Of a stretch of DNA of 64,000 nucleotides, positions 37,249 to 46,236 are shown one piece after another. The position numbers and the translations under genes were made by a program. The stretch lies in assembly GCF_900070325.1 (NCBI RefSeq), contig NZ_LN879430.1, forward strand, positions 767,001 through 831,000. The letters are read 5' to 3'. Under the pieces are notes generated by a model. It searched no databases, was not told where the DNA came from, and saw nothing but the letters and a program-made list of their open reading frames with translations. Numbering within the stretch: position 1 is the first letter of the stretch; each line of letters starts with the position of its first letter. The DNA comes from Herbinix luporum (GTDB lineage Bacteria; Bacillota; Clostridia; Lachnospirales; Lachnospiraceae).

Positions 37249-38958
37249 ATGAAGAAATTCAAAACGTTCTTGGCTCTGATACTTGTAGTCACAGTGTTTG
37301 CTGCTCTTTTTGTAGGTTGCGGAAAGAAACAGCAGAAATCTACTGACAAGGGTAAAGTATCAGATGAAACAAATGATCAGAAAGACAATGGAAAAAAAGA
37401 AGAAAAAGTCTTTACGGCATTCCATGCTGTGCCCGGAACAGAAGTACCGGATGACAACCGTATGCTTAGAAAAATTGCAGAGAAGATTGGTGCTTGGGCT
37501 AAGGTTACTTGGTTAACCGGTCAAACTGCTGACGAAAGAATCGGTATTATGATTGCTGGAGGAGAATATCCTGATCTTATTACCGGTTCCACAGGTACAC
37601 CCTCATTAATTGAGGCAAATGCATTAATCGCAATTGATGAATACTGGGATAATTATCCTAACATTAAAAACTACTTATCTGAAGCAGATTGGAATAAGGT
37701 AAGACATTCTGACGGACATATTTATCTTATTCCTCAGTTCGGTATTATAAAAGGAAAAGAAATGGCTACTGAACATTGGGATGAAGCATTCTGGATACAG
37801 AAAAAAGTTCTGATTTGGGCTAACTTCCCTCAAATTAAGACTATGGATCAGTACTTCGATTTGATTGAAGACTATATGAAGGAACATCCAACAACAGCAG
37901 ATGGTCAAGAAACTGTTGGATTTACCATGAGTACAGAAGACTGGAGATATTTCGGTGTTGAGAATCCTCCGTTATTCTTAACTGGTTATCCAAATGACGG
38001 TGCTTGTATCATAGATCCTGAAACAATCACTGCTATTGACTATAATACAATACCAGAAGCTTATCAGTATTATAAGAAGATGAATGAGGCCTATAATAGA
38101 AATCTTGTTCATCCTGAGACATATACTATGTCTTATGACCAATACATATCCTTATTATCCACAGGTAGAGTATTAGGTACTTTGGATCAGTTCTGGAACT
38201 TCAATACTGCTGTTGAGGCATTAGAAGCCCAGGGTAAATTTGAAGATACTTATGTTCCCCTACCTATAACTATTGACGGTGAGAGAGTAGACAGATGGCA
38301 TAGCCCTGCAGCTCTTGACGTATCCAATGGTTTAAGTATTACAAAGAGTTGTAAAGATATTGAAGGTGCATTACAGTTTATAAATGACCTTCTTGATGAT
38401 GAAATTACCAAGATGATTTACTGGGGCGAAGAAGGCGTAGACTACATGGTTGATGAGAACGGTGTATTCTATAGAACAGAGGAACAAAGAAGTAATATCC
38501 GTAACACAGACTGGGTTACTCAGAATATGGTAAGTTCAGCATATGCATATTTCCCTCACTATGAAGGTTTATTCGATGATGGAATTAATGCTATCGATCC
38601 TAATCAGCAGCCTGGCGAATATTATGACAGCCTAGAGCCTGTTGAGAAAGAACTTCTTGACGGTTATGGATATAAGACATTCCTTGAATTCTTAAGTCCT
38701 AGCCTACCTAATGAGCCATGGTATCCGATGTGGTCCTATACTAATACTTGGACAACAGATACTGACTATGGTAAGGCCAGAGCTAAGATTACAGAACTTA
38801 AGCATGAATACTTACCTAGAGCTATGATGGCTTCTCCTGAGGAGTTTGAAGATATCTGGGAAGAGTACATGGAAGTTTACAGAACCGAAGTTGATATTGA
38901 TGCTTATCTAGATGAACTAACAGCAGAAGCACGTAGAAGAGCAGAACTGGCTGAGTAA
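37249..38958 (+). CDS. oligosaccharide-type solute-binding lipoprotein (LplA-like)
   Basis: 569 residues, the large size of LplA/YtcQ-type binding proteins. Lipoprotein signal with hydrophobic stretch then F-V-G-C-G (Cys at ~24), a lysine-rich linker, and an aromatic-rich mature region (W-T-T-D-T-D-Y-G, G-Y-P-N-D-G). Codon usage is more biased than in neighbours, consistent with high expression. Followed by a hairpin and two permeases; no ATPase or glycoside hydrolase is linked, so the shared MsmX-like ATPase is presumably encoded elsewhere. Confidence 0.9.
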   Translation: MKKFKTFLALILVVTVFAALFVGCGKKQQKSTDKGKVSDETNDQKDNGKKEEKVFTAFHAVPGTEVPDDNRMLRKIAEKIGAWAKVTWLTGQTADERIGIMIAGGEYPDLITGSTGTPSLIEANALIAIDEYWDNYPNIKNYLSEADWNKVRHSDGHIYLIPQFGIIKGKEMATEHWDEAFWIQKKVLIWANFPQIKTMDQYFDLIEDYMKEHPTTADGQETVGFTMSTEDWRYFGVENPPLFLTGYPNDGACIIDPETITAIDYNTIPEAYQYYKKMNEAYNRNLVHPETYTMSYDQYISLLSTGRVLGTLDQFWNFNTAVEALEAQGKFEDTYVPLPITIDGERVDRWHSPAALDVSNGLSITKSCKDIEGALQFINDLLDDEITKMIYWGEEGVDYMVDENGVFYRTEEQRSNIRNTDWVTQNMVSSAYAYFPHYEGLFDDGINAIDPNQQPGEYYDSLEPVEKELLDGYGYKTFLEFLSPSLPNEPWYPMWSYTNTWTTDTDYGKARAKITELKHEYLPRAMMASPEEFEDIWEEYMEVYRTEVDIDAYLDELTAEARRRAELAE

Positions 38959-39013
38959 AGTAGAAACTAAGGTTACGTCTTAAAGTAAATCTTTGGTAAG
39001 ATTACAGAAAATA

Positions 39014-39053
39014 GGGGTGTCAGATTATGGCATAGTGCCATATAAGGCACCCC
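39014..39053 (+). terminator. intercistronic hairpin after the binding-protein gene
   Basis: GGGGTG...TTATGGCA-tag-TGCCATATAA...CACCCC with short internal mismatches. Such hairpins between binding-protein and permease genes usually lower expression of the permeases. Confidence 0.65.
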
Positions 39054-39099
39054 ATATTTAAAGCAGATAGACTTATGAACTTAGAGTGGAGGCACTACT

Positions 39100-40734
39100 A
39101 TGAATAAACGAAAACCCTATTATATTATTATAGCTGCCTTATGCTTTGCAACTATAATAAGTTTTTTCCTCCCCTATCTACATCTTCCTAAGCAAAATGA
39201 TGTAGAAGGTGACGGATATAAAATTGATACTGCTATGGCAGCACTTAATAGTAATATTATAAAAAAGGTGGCCAAGGAATCAGGCATTCCAAAGAATATT
39301 GTATATAATACAGCGAAAAATATAATTAACGGTAAGGATAGACAGACAATTGAAAGCAGATTAAAAGAGAATGAGTATTACATTATTGATATTCTGACAG
39401 AAAAGATGAATGAGAAGGTAGCCGAGTTAGATGAGTGGGGTAGTCTTGAGAAGAGAACATATTCTTATTTTGATATGATAGATTTATCAGCCTCCGTTAT
39501 TAAATATCTAGAAAGAGATATTGTAAGTGCGTTTTTAGTGATTTTGACATTGATAATGACAGTGGTATTATCATATATATCAGGCTTTGTTATGTTATTT
39601 AGAAAGAAGCTTACGTCATATAAAGTGGTTAAGATATTATCGCTGATAAATATATTTATGTCTTTTGTAGGAATTTTGTCAATTAATGCAATTGGTATTG
39701 GGGCTTTGCAAGTTGATAAATTCTATAAAGAAAACTTTGGTATTGGGTTTTTAGTTATTGCTGCCATGAATTTCGTAATACTTTTAATTGCTGTAATAGG
39801 TAATTTACATGAAAGTTGGGCAGGAATAGTAACTTTCAAGATGATAATGAGACAAAAGCAGCTTATGCTGATGACATTACCCTTTATAGTATATGTAGTT
39901 GTATTCTATTTTGGGCCTTTAACCGGTTGGATAATGGCTTTTCAGAATCATAAACCGGCAGCCGGTGCTAATCAGATGTTTGTAGCATGGGATAAGTTTA
40001 TTTACTTATTAACAGAAAAAGATTTCCTTTTAGCCTTTAGAAATACCCTGGCTATGAGTTTGATAAATCTGGTATTTAGTTTTATATTTGCTATAGGATT
40101 TGCACTATTACTAAACGAAGTAGTAAATGTGAAAGGCAAGAAGCTTGTTCAGACAGTTTCTTATCTTCCCCACTTCCTATCTTGGATTATAGTGGCAGCC
40201 ATAGTAAAAAATGTATTGGCTGTAGATGGAGGAATTCTTAACGAATTGCTTGTTAATTGGGGATTTATAGATGCTCCTATAAACTTCTTCGCCGATGGTA
40301 AATATTTCTGGTGGATAGTTGGATTAGCTGTTGTATGGAAGGAAACAGGATGGAACAGTATTATATATCTGGCTTCCATAACATCAATTAATCCTGATCT
40401 ATATGAGGCAGCCTCCATTGACGGCGCAGGTAGATTTAAAAAGATGATTCATATTACACTGCCGGGTATTAAAGCAACCATATTTGTATTGTTGATTATA
40501 AATCTTGGTATGGTTATGAATTCGGGATTTGAAGCACAGTTACAATTAAAAAATGACTTAATAAAGAATACGGCAGAGGTAATAGATACATATGTACTTA
40601 ATAAGTCCTTCTTCCAAGGTGCAGATTTCTCGATTGGTACTGCAGCAGGTATATTTAAGAGTGTAATCAGTATCCTCCTGGTTTCTATAGCTAACAGAAC
40701 GGCTAAGGCCTTTGACCAGGAAAGATTATATTAG
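39100..40734 (+). CDS. LplB-type ABC permease with a long N-terminal extension
   Basis: 544 residues, whereas LplB permeases are normally about 300. The C-terminal ~300 residues, from M-R-Q-K-Q-L-M-L-M-T-L-P-F-I-V-Y, are a standard permease with the EAA loop (E-A-A-S-I-D-G-A-G-R-F-K-K). The extra ~245 residues carry a membrane helix, an extracytoplasmic segment (~30-140) and three more helices. ATG after GTGGAGGCACTACT. Probable role: one half of the channel for an oligosaccharide importer. Confidence 0.85.
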   Translation: MNKRKPYYIIIAALCFATIISFFLPYLHLPKQNDVEGDGYKIDTAMAALNSNIIKKVAKESGIPKNIVYNTAKNIINGKDRQTIESRLKENEYYIIDILTEKMNEKVAELDEWGSLEKRTYSYFDMIDLSASVIKYLERDIVSAFLVILTLIMTVVLSYISGFVMLFRKKLTSYKVVKILSLINIFMSFVGILSINAIGIGALQVDKFYKENFGIGFLVIAAMNFVILLIAVIGNLHESWAGIVTFKMIMRQKQLMLMTLPFIVYVVVFYFGPLTGWIMAFQNHKPAAGANQMFVAWDKFIYLLTEKDFLLAFRNTLAMSLINLVFSFIFAIGFALLLNEVVNVKGKKLVQTVSYLPHFLSWIIVAAIVKNVLAVDGGILNELLVNWGFIDAPINFFADGKYFWWIVGLAVVWKETGWNSIIYLASITSINPDLYEAASIDGAGRFKKMIHITLPGIKATIFVLLIINLGMVMNSGFEAQLQLKNDLIKNTAEVIDTYVLNKSFFQGADFSIGTAAGIFKSVISILLVSIANRTAKAFDQERLY

Positions 40735-40748
40735 GAGGAGGGATTAAC

Positions 40749-41651
40749 TTGAGTAGAAAAAACAAAAATCATATAAAAAAGAGTCCTTTCGATATAGCAT
40801 TTATTATTGTAAATACCATAGTACTAACGCTTTTTTGTGTAGTAACTTTGTATCCTATATTAAATACCTTAGCTATATCATTTAACGAAGCAGTAGATAC
40901 TTTAACAGGTGGAATACGACTCTTACCTAGAAAATGGACTTTGCAGAATTATAAAGCTGTGTTTAATATGAAAAGTTTGGTGAGGGGTGCTTATATATCA
41001 GTACTTAGAACAGTTATAGGAACCTTTTTGCAAACATTTGTAACTGCTATGCTTGCTTATATTCTTTCTAGAAAAGAGTTTTACTTTAATAAACAGGTAT
41101 CCTTAATATATGTTCTTACCATGTATGTAAATGCCGGAATAATACCGACACTGTTATTATATCAAAAATTACATTTGACTAATAATTTCTGGGTGTATAT
41201 AATTCCGGGTTTGGTATCTGCATTTAATATGATAGTTATACGAACATTTATGAATGGTCTGCCGGATAGCTTTGTAGAGTCAGCTCAAGTTGACGGTGCG
41301 GGGCATATAAGAATATTTTTAAGGATTATATTACCCCTTTGTAAACCGGTATTAGCTACAGTGGCATTATTTGTAGCAGTAGGTCAATGGAACTCATGGT
41401 TTGATGCTATGATATACAATGCACAAAGAGAGGATTTAACAACCTTACAGTATGAGCTGATGAAACTGTTGTCTGCAATAAATCAGCAATCCGGAGATCC
41501 TAATGCAATAAAACATGCTTCTAGCATGGTAACACCGGAATCAGTAAGGGCGGCTGCAACTATGGTTACCGCATTTCCCATAGTATGTCTCTATCCTTTC
41601 TTACAGAGATATTTTGTAACCGGACTGACTATCGGTGGAGTTAAAGAATAA
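40749..41651 (+). CDS. LplC/YtcP-type ABC permease
   Basis: 300 residues starting at TTG behind TTAGGAGGAGGGATTAAC. Six membrane helices and the EAA-type loop (E-S-A-Q-V-D-G-A-G-H-I-R-I-F-L-R-I-I-L-P). The C-terminal G-L-T-I-G-G-V-K-E is typical of LplC/YtcP. Partner of the preceding permease. Confidence 0.92.
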   Translation: MSRKNKNHIKKSPFDIAFIIVNTIVLTLFCVVTLYPILNTLAISFNEAVDTLTGGIRLLPRKWTLQNYKAVFNMKSLVRGAYISVLRTVIGTFLQTFVTAMLAYILSRKEFYFNKQVSLIYVLTMYVNAGIIPTLLLYQKLHLTNNFWVYIIPGLVSAFNMIVIRTFMNGLPDSFVESAQVDGAGHIRIFLRIILPLCKPVLATVALFVAVGQWNSWFDAMIYNAQREDLTTLQYELMKLLSAINQQSGDPNAIKHASSMVTPESVRAAATMVTAFPIVCLYPFLQRYFVTGLTIGGVKE

Positions 41652-41680
41652 AGAGGAACTTGTTTTAGTATATCTACATA

Positions 41681-41725
41681 AAGCCATTTCAAAAGATTAT
41701 ATATGTTTTTTGAAATGGCTTTTTC
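41681..41725 (+). terminator. terminator of the oligosaccharide importer operon
   Basis: AAGCCATTTCAAAA and TTTTGAAATGGCTTTTT arms with T-run. Confidence 0.8.
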
Positions 41726-41805
41726 TTTTGCTTGAAATCTAGTAAGTTTGTTTGTAAAATGGTAACTAAGTTTATCATTATAAAATTTTTAATTAGGGGA
41801 AAAGT

Positions 41806-42390
41806 ATGAGAATAGGATTATTAAGGCATTTCAAAGTCGATTGTCCTCATAAAAAGATGATGACCTCTCAGGAATTTCTTGAATGGTCAAGAAGATATGA
41901 TATATCACAGGTGATTAAAACTAAGGTTGAAATGAATGGAGTAGAATGGGATGTCTGTTATGTAAGTGATATGCCAAGAGCAATTATAACTGCCAAAGAA
42001 GTATATAAGGGAAGTATAATAATAGACAAGCTTCTTAGAGAAGTAGACAATGCTCCTTTTATAAATACGAAAAGAATTAAGTTGCCATTTGCCTTATGGC
42101 ATATATGTGGGAGGATTGCTTGGTATTTAAAATTAAAGAGCCAGCCTGAAAACAAAGAGGAAACCAGAAAAAGGATTCATGAGTTCCTAGATCGTATTGA
42201 TTGGTCCAAGGAAAATATACTGATTGTATTTCATGGTTTTATGATTTATAATTTTCAAAAAGAGCTACGTAAGCTTGGCTTTAAAGGTGATAAGCTTAAG
42301 AAAGTAAAAAATGGTGTATTATACGAATATATAAAAGAAAATGAAAAGGAAGATATGGCAAGTGAAAGTCTCTCTGATTTGTGTGGGTAA
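41806..42390 (+). CDS. histidine phosphatase family protein
   Basis: 194 residues with the phosphoglycerate-mutase-like pattern: L-R-H-F-K-V (catalytic His, with F in place of the usual Gly), S-D-M-P-R-A-I-I-T-A and the second histidine in I-V-F-H-G-F-M. Substrate unknown. Its C-terminus overlaps the start of rlmH by about 29 bp, so the two may be coupled. Confidence 0.78.
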   Translation: MRIGLLRHFKVDCPHKKMMTSQEFLEWSRRYDISQVIKTKVEMNGVEWDVCYVSDMPRAIITAKEVYKGSIIIDKLLREVDNAPFINTKRIKLPFALWHICGRIAWYLKLKSQPENKEETRKRIHEFLDRIDWSKENILIVFHGFMIYNFQKELRKLGFKGDKLKKVKNGVLYEYIKENEKEDMASESLSDLCG

Positions 42391-42832
42391 GCTAAAAGAA
42401 AAATATCTAACCATGGCAGTAGATGAGTATAAAAAAAGACTTAGCAGATACTGTACCTTGGATATTATAGAGCTTCCCGATGAAAAAACTCCTGATAATG
42501 CAGGAAAAGCCTTGGAAGAAGCCATTAAAAAGAAAGAGGGCCAGAGGATATTAAGGGTACTAAAGGAGGATTCCTTTTGCATTGCCTTGGCTATTCAGGG
42601 TAATATGTTATCATCTGAGCAATTGGCATCTTATATGGAAAAACTATTTGTATCGGGAAAAAGCCATATAAGTTTTGTGATTGGGGGCTCCTTAGGTCTT
42701 TCAGAAGAAGTCCTAAAGCGGGCCCATTATCAACTTAGTTTTTCAAAAATGACCTTTCCACATCAATTGATGCGGCTTATTTTGTTGGAGCAAATTTATA
42801 GGTCTTATCGGATTATTAATAAGGAGCCGTGA
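42362..42832 (+). CDS. rlmH: host RlmH, 23S rRNA pseudouridine-1915 N3-methyltransferase, C-terminus truncated by insertion
   Basis: 156 residues from GTG (MKVSLICVGKLKEKYL), preceded by AAGGAAG. SPOUT methyltransferase with the SAM-binding knot V-I-G-G-S-L-G-L and S-F-S-K-M-T-F-P-H-Q-L-M-R. The normal C-terminus P-Y-H-K is cut to K-E-P-stop because a mobile element joins after GAGCC at 42828; the missing codons (TAT CAT AAG TAA) survive at 58487-58498. With them the protein would be 159 residues, as in S. aureus. The tail is conserved and known to contribute to the active site, so this copy is probably impaired alone. Confidence 0.9.
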   Translation: MKVSLICVGKLKEKYLTMAVDEYKKRLSRYCTLDIIELPDEKTPDNAGKALEEAIKKKEGQRILRVLKEDSFCIALAIQGNMLSSEQLASYMEKLFVSGKSHISFVIGGSLGLSEEVLKRAHYQLSFSKMTFPHQLMRLILLEQIYRSYRIINKEP

Positions 42833-42849
42833 TTTACCGAATACATGAC
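42824..42849. other. attL junction
   Basis: Host ...AAGGAGCC joins element GTGATTTACCGAATACATGAC. The element arm (42827-42849) is complementary in inverse order to 58457-58479 with about three mismatches. The core GAGCC is shared with attR. Confidence 0.8.
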
Positions 42850-42920
42850 TCCAAATTACCCGTGCTTTTCATGTGTTATGCTAAGAACAGAAGAGAAGCG
42901 CAGGAAGGAGGCATGTTGTT

Positions 42921-45038
42921 ATGGGTAAAATTGCAGTATATACAAGGGTTTCATCGGCACGACAGGCTGCAGATGATGCTTATTCCTTGGATGTGCAAAA
43001 AGAGAGATGCATTTTTCTTTTAAAAAGCAAAGGATATAATGATGCAGATATTGATTTCTATTGTGATGCTGGAATATCTGGAACAACTATACTAGAGAGA
43101 GACCAATTAAAAGAACTGTTGGATAAGTTAGAAAAAGGGCAGTATGATGGTATTTGCTGCTATGATTTAAGCCGTATCAGTAGAAGTATCAGCCATACAC
43201 TTCAGATTTTCAAATTATTGAAGGAAAATAATTTAAGACTTTACACCTGCGATGGCGCTTTTAATGGGGATATAAATGGGCAAAATGCAAAAATTATGGT
43301 AAGTATCTACAGCATGCTCAATGAGTTATTTATTGACCAACTTAGGGAAAGGGTAATTGACGGCATGAGTAAATCTGTAGAAGCGGGGAATTATTTTGGA
43401 GGGCCGCCTCCCTATGGATACAAATATGAGTATTATTCAGTAAAGCAAGAAAATAACTTTCAAGAAAATCAAAACAGCAAAACAAAGAAAAGAGATATAA
43501 AGAAGAGGCTTATTGTAAATGAAGAAGAAAAACCTATAGTAGAATTGATTTTTACTTTGTTTGTTAGAGAAAAGTATAGTATAAAAAATGTAGCCCAGCA
43601 CCTAAATTTACATGGTTATAAAACAAGAGCGGGAAAACAATTTGCAACTGCAACTGTTCAAAAAATTTTAGAAAATCCTGTATATTGTTCGAGACTTTTT
43701 TGGGCAAAACGTAGGCAGAAGAAAAAAACAGAAGAAGGTGTGCGGGTTTGGGAAAAGAAAACTATATTTGATGTAAACTTTTATGATTTGCCTTTAGGAA
43801 ACCATCAAGCAATAATTCCGGAAGATGTTTTTCTTGAAGCATTAGAGCGTTTACGCAGCAGAAGAAAAGTTAGAGTAAATGAAAATACAGCAGATGCCAT
43901 GCGTGGGATTACAAAACAGCAGTTTGACGATGCAAATAAAAAAATGTTTATAAATATTTTAAGATGTCCTGGATGTGGCGGAAGAATGACATCCTCTCTA
44001 CAGCCAGCACCTAAATTGGCCAATGGAAAAAGAGGTAAAGCAAAAGTATATTATAAATGCAATAGTTTTAATGCGGGTCGGAACTACTGCGATGGCTATT
44101 ATTCAGTACAAGAAGAGCGAGCGTTTAATCTGATAAAAGAAGATTTTTTTAAGCGACTTAAAGAAGCATTTATGTTAGTTAAAGAATATCAGCAATATAT
44201 TTACGAGAAATACGGAACTGATGAACAAATGCTTTTTGATAAGGAGATTGCCAAAATTAAAGATGAAATAAAGATACTTGAGAAAAATAAAACTAGGTTA
44301 GTATCAAAGTTGGATACTTTGATTGAACGCCAACTATTAGAGGATTCTGGAACCTTTAAATATGAAAGGCTTCAGAAAATGATAAATGACACAGAAATTG
44401 ATATTGCAAAAGTTCAACAACTAATAACGGAACAGCAAAATAATATCAAACAAGCAGAAAGACGTAAAGAAGCCCTGTTAAAGGAAAGTCGGGAACAAGA
44501 ACAGTTTGACAATATAGAAGACTATTTTTCTTCATTACCACTATTGCAAAAAAGACAACTACTTGAAAAAGTTTATTCAAGGATTGTAATAAACACTATC
44601 AGTAATGCAAGATATGGACCAAAAAAATTAGAAATTAAAGAAATTGAATATAATCAGTATTCCAGTACTGTAGGGCTTTGCAAGATTCTTGGAGTTCAGG
44701 ATTTCAAAGAATTTAATAACTACCTCAAAACAAAGGGGAAGGAATTGAATATATTAGAACAGCATTATGGCGATGTAGAAGAATACCTAAAGGATATAGA
44801 ATCAAGTCATGTGAGCAGCAGGTTTCGGAATTATATAGAAGAATTGGATGCTACCAGAGATAAGAGTAATGATGAATTCATTGAAGAACTTATTGATGAA
44901 TGTTTAGAGGAAACTGAGCAAGTATCGGAAAATATGACGCTGGATGAAATAATCAAAAACTTTGATAAAACATATGAGGAATTTAAATTCAAGTATTTCT
45001 TAAAAAAAGTACTGCAAAATGAAAAGGTTCTTACCTGA
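42921..45038 (+). CDS. large serine recombinase (Ccr/TndX-like integrase)
   Basis: 705 residues. N-terminal resolvase domain (1-150) with A-V-Y-T-R-V-S-S-A-R-Q (catalytic Ser about residue 11), R in D-L-S-R-I-S-R. A recombinase domain (~165-290) with G-G-P-P-P-Y-G-Y follows, then a zinc ribbon (C-P-G-C-G-G-R-M ... Y-K-C-N ... Y-C), a coiled-coil (~410-520), and an acidic C-terminal extension (~590-705). ATG behind GGAAGGAGGCATGTTGTT. It sits at the left end, reading inward, as expected for the enzyme that integrates and excises the element at rlmH. Confidence 0.93.
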   Translation: MGKIAVYTRVSSARQAADDAYSLDVQKERCIFLLKSKGYNDADIDFYCDAGISGTTILERDQLKELLDKLEKGQYDGICCYDLSRISRSISHTLQIFKLLKENNLRLYTCDGAFNGDINGQNAKIMVSIYSMLNELFIDQLRERVIDGMSKSVEAGNYFGGPPPYGYKYEYYSVKQENNFQENQNSKTKKRDIKKRLIVNEEEKPIVELIFTLFVREKYSIKNVAQHLNLHGYKTRAGKQFATATVQKILENPVYCSRLFWAKRRQKKKTEEGVRVWEKKTIFDVNFYDLPLGNHQAIIPEDVFLEALERLRSRRKVRVNENTADAMRGITKQQFDDANKKMFINILRCPGCGGRMTSSLQPAPKLANGKRGKAKVYYKCNSFNAGRNYCDGYYSVQEERAFNLIKEDFFKRLKEAFMLVKEYQQYIYEKYGTDEQMLFDKEIAKIKDEIKILEKNKTRLVSKLDTLIERQLLEDSGTFKYERLQKMINDTEIDIAKVQQLITEQQNNIKQAERRKEALLKESREQEQFDNIEDYFSSLPLLQKRQLLEKVYSRIVINTISNARYGPKKLEIKEIEYNQYSSTVGLCKILGVQDFKEFNNYLKTKGKELNILEQHYGDVEEYLKDIESSHVSSRFRNYIEELDATRDKSNDEFIEELIDECLEETEQVSENMTLDEIIKNFDKTYEEFKFKYFLKKVLQNEKVLT

Positions 45039-45266
45039 TGGGTAAGGACTATTTATTTTATTTTTTAACTAAAAAATTTTTTTAGAACAACACGAAAATC
45101 CAAAGAATGATATCAAACTAGTCATTTGCTTGTATTTTTGATAGTATTTTTATTTTACTTGCGAGTTTGTTCTTCGAAGAGAAAATAAAATACCATTTTA
45201 GATTAAAGAAAGCCCTTATTTTTTTATGATATAATATGTCTTATTTAATTTGGAAAGGTGTTTACT

Positions 45267-45689
45267 ATGGATAGTACAAAATTTGAAACTTTTTTTAAAA
45301 AAGTGTGGGACAAAAGTAATATCTTGATTGATGCAAATAATTTCAATTTAAAAACTTTAACTGTTATTTTATTTCTGGGAAGGCACCAAATTGAACTAGG
45401 CGAAGAAATAACGTTCAATTTAAATCAAATTAGAGAATTGCTCGGTCTTGAAGATTCTATATATTCCTATCGTCGAATTGAAAATGCTATTTTTTACTTT
45501 AAAATCAATTTCTATAAATGTAAATTGAAAAATAACCGAGAACGGATTGCCCATGTTATTAAAGCATTTGAAAAACCAATGAATGATATTTACTTTAATA
45601 AAGAATGGAGGGTTGAAATCGATAGTGTTCTCCGAGAACAGATTCTCCAATCTAATTTCCATGATTTGTGTACAGAAATGGACAAATGA
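45267..45689 (+). CDS. conserved-looking hypothetical protein of the element
   Basis: 140 residues from the ATG behind TTTGGAAAGGTGTTTACT. Helix-rich, mixed charge; the stretch I-T-F-N-L-N-Q-I-R-E-L-L-G-L-E-D-S-I-Y-S-Y could be a small winged-helix. No membrane segment. I do not recognise a family; a DNA-binding or excision-factor role beside the recombinase is possible but unproven. Confidence 0.55.
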   Translation: MDSTKFETFFKKVWDKSNILIDANNFNLKTLTVILFLGRHQIELGEEITFNLNQIRELLGLEDSIYSYRRIENAIFYFKINFYKCKLKNNRERIAHVIKAFEKPMNDIYFNKEWRVEIDSVLREQILQSNFHDLCTEMDK

Positions 45690-45725
45690 AATAATATTCC
45701 TATCTACTATGCTATTTAGCAGGTT

Positions 45726-45848
45726 GTGCAAAGGGAGATAAAGAAAAGCCTAGTGGAATTAGGAATACCAATTAGAAAAACTTTTCAATATCAAAGCAGG
45801 GCAAAGATTTTGATATTAAAAGAATTGTTGGATAAACAACAGTTATAA
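45726..45848 (+). pseudogene. short reading frame, possible gene remnant
   Basis: A GTG-initiated frame of 40 codons ending in K-I-L-I-L-K-E-L-L-D-K-Q-Q-L has a protein-like composition but no good ribosome site. It lies in the 540-bp gap between the hypothetical gene and hsdR and may be the tail of a decayed gene. Otherwise the gap holds a hairpin (46093-46121) and a dyad (46158-46190) before hsdR. Confidence 0.3.
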
Positions 45849-46092
45849 CTAATTGTTACCTTATTAAAACAGGCAAATGGAATGAAAAGTCATTAAATTA
45901 GCCTATATAAGAAGAAAGATAATAAAGTGCAAAAAATAATTCTATATTAATTTTAATAATTAATAAAATTTGTAAAGAAGCGAAAATTTTAATAAAATAC
46001 TTGAAATAGTTCATTATGATTTACTACTCTATTATTCCATCATTATACCTCCATTAAGGATTAATATAATAATTGAATAAGGTATTTATTGT

Positions 46093-46121
46093 AAAAAAGG
46101 CATTTTTATAATGCCTTTTTT
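46093..46121. terminator. hairpin terminator before hsdR
   Basis: AAAAAAGGCATT and AATGCCTTTTTT form a 12-bp stem with T- and A-runs on either side. Confidence 0.7.
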
Positions 46122-46157
46122 ACATTTTTAATTCTATCTATTATTCAAATTGCTAAT

Positions 46158-46196
46158 TCTTGGACACTTATGATAAAATATTGATAAGTGTGGCAT
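46158..46196 (+). promoter_or_regulatory. dyad upstream of hsdR
   Basis: CACTTAT-12 nt-ATAAGTG with flanking TTGGA and TGGCA. One half, read on the minus strand, is ATAAGTGTCCAAGAA, similar to the array repeat ATAAGTGCCAAAAA at the right end of the element. A candidate operator of an element-encoded regulator. Confidence 0.4.
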
Positions 46197-46236
46197 CTAT
46201 GTTTAGGATTTAAATATTAGGACTGGGGTGATATTT

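Noticed and set aside
42829..43023. 64-codon frame at the left end of the element
   Set aside because: It overlaps the recombinase start in another frame and has no protein-like features; the ribosome site serves ATG 42921.
43805..44023. Minus-strand frame inside the recombinase gene
   Set aside because: Shadow of the zinc-ribbon coding region; no start signals.
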